Source of the DNA: Amphritea sp.
GTDB taxonomy: Bacteria > Pseudomonadota > Gammaproteobacteria > Pseudomonadales > Balneatricaceae
Length of the DNA: 7,088 nucleotides
NCBI GenBank assembly: GCA_018067325.1
Contig: JAGPUU010000449.1
Coordinates: 1-7,088, forward strand
Direction of reading: 5' to 3'
The translations under genes were made by a program, and so were the position numbers. Below the pieces are notes generated by a model. That model was not told the origin of the DNA and ran no database searches. It saw only the letters and a program-made list of their open reading frames with translations. Positions within the stretch are counted from its first letter, which is position 1; each line of letters starts with the position of its first letter. Below are positions 6,330 to 7,088 of this stretch, in pieces.

Positions 6330-6345
6330 TTTAGGTAAGCCTAAA
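6330..6345. repeat. Inverted repeat immediately upstream of the ubiF -35 box
   Basis: TTTAGG at 6330-6335 and CCTAAA at 6340-6345 are exact complements with a 4-base spacer. CTAAAGA also occurs as a direct repeat at 6321-6327 and 6341-6347, the first overlapping the -35 box. The arrangement resembles a regulator site adjoining a promoter; no regulator can be named. Confidence 0.45.
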
Positions 6346-6440
6346 GAAATACTTCGCTAAGTAAAGGAACGAATAATTGCAATGCATGCTCTTGAGTAAA
6401 ATACACCGCCACTGAATGACTAGATCGTTTCCAAACAGTG

Positions 6441-6456
6441 CTCAAAGCTATTTGAG
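6441..6456. repeat. Perfect 6-bp hairpin in the ubiF/EAL intergenic region
   Basis: CTCAAA at 6441-6446 pairs exactly with TTTGAG at 6451-6456 around the loop GCTA. It is the first of a run of small hairpins that continues to about 6520. Confidence 0.45.
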
Positions 6457-6481
6457 GTTCTATGGTTACCCCTTCGAGGTT

Positions 6482-6519
6482 GCCAGAGACAACCCGGTCT
6501 CGGCTTTAGCCATTAGAGA
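6482..6519 (+). repeat. Two overlapping, mutually exclusive hairpins
   Basis: Hairpin 1 pairs GCC (6482-6484) and GAGAC (6486-6490) with GTCTC (6497-6501) and GGC (6502-6504): 8 bp with one bulged A and a 6-base loop. Hairpin 2 uses part of the same segment: GGC (6502-6504) with GCC (6509-6511) over the loop TTTA, and TCTC (6498-6501) with GAGA (6516-6519). Hairpin 2 would cover the GAG that is the only ribosome-site candidate of the small ORF starting at 6526. A regulatory role is inference from geometry alone. Confidence 0.4.
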
Positions 6520-6525
6520 TAAGCA

Positions 6526-6633
6526 ATGAACATACTTTTAAATGCTGCTTTGATCTCCAGCCTCTTTGAAAGCCTGTATCCACAAGGTATGCTAAGACAG
6601 ACTGACTTGTTTGAATCGCCCCCAGCTACCTGA
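6526..6633 (+). CDS. Possible 35-residue small protein or leader peptide
   Basis: ATG to TGA, 35 codons, beginning MNILLNAALISSLFESLYPQ and ending in FESPPAT. The first half is hydrophobic and the second polar. The only ribosome-site candidate is GAG at 6516-6518, 7 bases before the ATG, which is weak and lies in a hairpin arm. No family was recognised. It lies 109 bases upstream of the EAL/HDOD gene on the same strand and could be a leader ORF, a small membrane-associated peptide, or a chance reading frame; an ORF of this length is not improbable by chance. Confidence 0.22.
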   Translation: MNILLNAALISSLFESLYPQGMLRQTDLFESPPAT

Positions 6634-6742
6634 ATCGGGGAATGTATTCATGCAAGATTGGGTTTTCTGTGTTATTTGTGAATAGATAGGGCGTGGTGTT
6701 TGCTGTACTCGCTGAGTGAAACGAATCATTAGGCATGATCAA

Positions 6743-7088
6743 TTGAATTCAGAACAACAAATAGATACATCCAGGGAAGTAAGCGGTGGCCTGATTGTCA
6801 GGCAGCCTATCTTTAACGAACAGTTGAAGGTTGTTTCTTATCAATTACGTTACGAAGACAGCTTAGAGCCCGGAAACGCAATACTCTCTGATGGGCCTTC
6901 TACAGCCACTATCCTACTCAGCACTTATGCCAGTCTCAGCCAAGACGGAACAGTCCGAAAAGTCCCCCTCTTCTTACCTTTTTCAGCAGAGCTCCTGACA
7001 GAAACTGAACTGCCTCAGCTGCCGAAAAAAAGCATGCTGATAGAGCTTCCTGCTACCACTACAGTGACCCGCAGTTTGTTATTCAGCC
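6743..7088 (+). CDS. EAL/HDOD-type signalling protein, 5' part only
   Basis: An open frame runs off the window end with 115 codons and no stop. After a polar N-terminus it reads GGLIVRQPIFNEQLKVVSYQ (from residue 15), the characteristic opening of EAL/HDOD two-domain proteins, where a degenerate EAL-like module precedes an HDOD domain. LFLPFSAELL followed by the segment SMLIELPATTTVTRSLL fits the next conserved strands, where the family has a phenylalanine-rich strand and then LEI or IEL. Such proteins act in cytoplasmic signalling; many have lost c-di-GMP hydrolysis, and the usual EAL catalytic signature is not visible in this part. The start is uncertain. TTG at 6743 has a TAGG ribosome site (6730-6733) 9 bases upstream, whereas GTG at 6716 adds 9 residues without one. 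The HDOD domain would lie outside the window. Confidence 0.7.
   Translation, partial: MNSEQQIDTSREVSGGLIVRQPIFNEQLKVVSYQLRYEDSLEPGNAILSDGPSTATILLSTYASLSQDGTVRKVPLFLPFSAELLTETELPQLPKKSMLIELPATTTVTRSLLFS

Larger units (their letters stand above)
6255..6742. other. Long intergenic region with promoters, hairpins and a possible small ORF
   Basis: This 488-base stretch separates the divergent ubiF-like and EAL/HDOD genes. The ubiF side (6255-6350) holds its ribosome site, a palindrome, the promoter and an upstream inverted repeat. The middle (6440-6520) contains three hairpins, two of which compete for the same bases. A 35-codon ORF follows at 6526-6633. The rest, 6634-6742, contains only loose signals: a GAATCGCCCC and GAATCGGGG pair at 6613-6640 that could form a weak hairpin, and the start region of the last gene. 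I did not recognise a known riboswitch, 6S RNA, tmRNA or SRP RNA. Confidence 0.6.

Noticed and set aside
6374..6390. Third PhaR-like site (TGCA-A-TGCA at 6378-6386)
   Set aside because: Only the 9-base core matches; the outer arm positions needed for the 17-base dyad are poor, and the neighbouring genes have no PHA link.
6420..6640. 6S RNA, tmRNA, SRP RNA or a known riboswitch
   Set aside because: None of the conserved motifs I know for these classes could be matched on either strand, and no long closing stem with a central bubble was seen.
6658..6687. Sigma70 promoter for the EAL/HDOD gene (TTGGGT with a -10 near 6681)
   Set aside because: The -10 candidates AATAGA or ATAGAT fit poorly, so the promoter of this gene remains unidentified.

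Overview
The window reads as chromosome from a mid-GC, probably marine gammaproteobacterium of the Oceanospirillales type. This is inferred from three things: a UbiF-type ubiquinone hydroxylase, a free-standing phasin with an Ala/Lys/Pro tail, and an M16C metalloprotease of the PreP class. No marker gene fixes the taxon. No mobile element, CRISPR array, tRNA or rRNA was recognised.

Layout. Positions 139-1023 (-) encode a ten-helix DMT/EamA transporter. It lies 65 bases downstream of a 970-residue M16C zinc protease (1089-4001, -). Between them is a 12-bp terminator hairpin whose 3' arm holds the only visible ribosome-binding site of the transporter. Positions 4002-4386 are a divergent regulatory region. 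It contains a near-consensus sigma70 promoter for a phasin (4387-4938, +), flanked by a 17-bp TGCA-type dyad and a partial second copy that look like PhaR operators. The phasin converges on a UbiF-like FAD monooxygenase (5034-6254, -), and a symmetrical bidirectional terminator separates them. Positions 6255-6742 are 488 bases without a recognised gene. They hold the ubiF-like promoter, several inverted repeats, two mutually exclusive hairpins and a possible 35-codon ORF. From 6743 to the window end is the 5' part of an EAL/HDOD-type signalling protein.

The genes do not form one pathway. The phasin belongs to polyhydroxyalkanoate (PHA) granule biology, the hydroxylase to ubiquinone synthesis, the protease to cytosolic peptide turnover, the transporter to unknown small-molecule movement, and the last gene to signalling. 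Most of what is worth a second look is regulatory: the phasin promoter with its putative operators, the terminator that overlaps a ribosome-binding site, and the structured leader-like region at 6440-6640. I found no clear new multi-gene system. The structured intergenic region is the best candidate for something undescribed.
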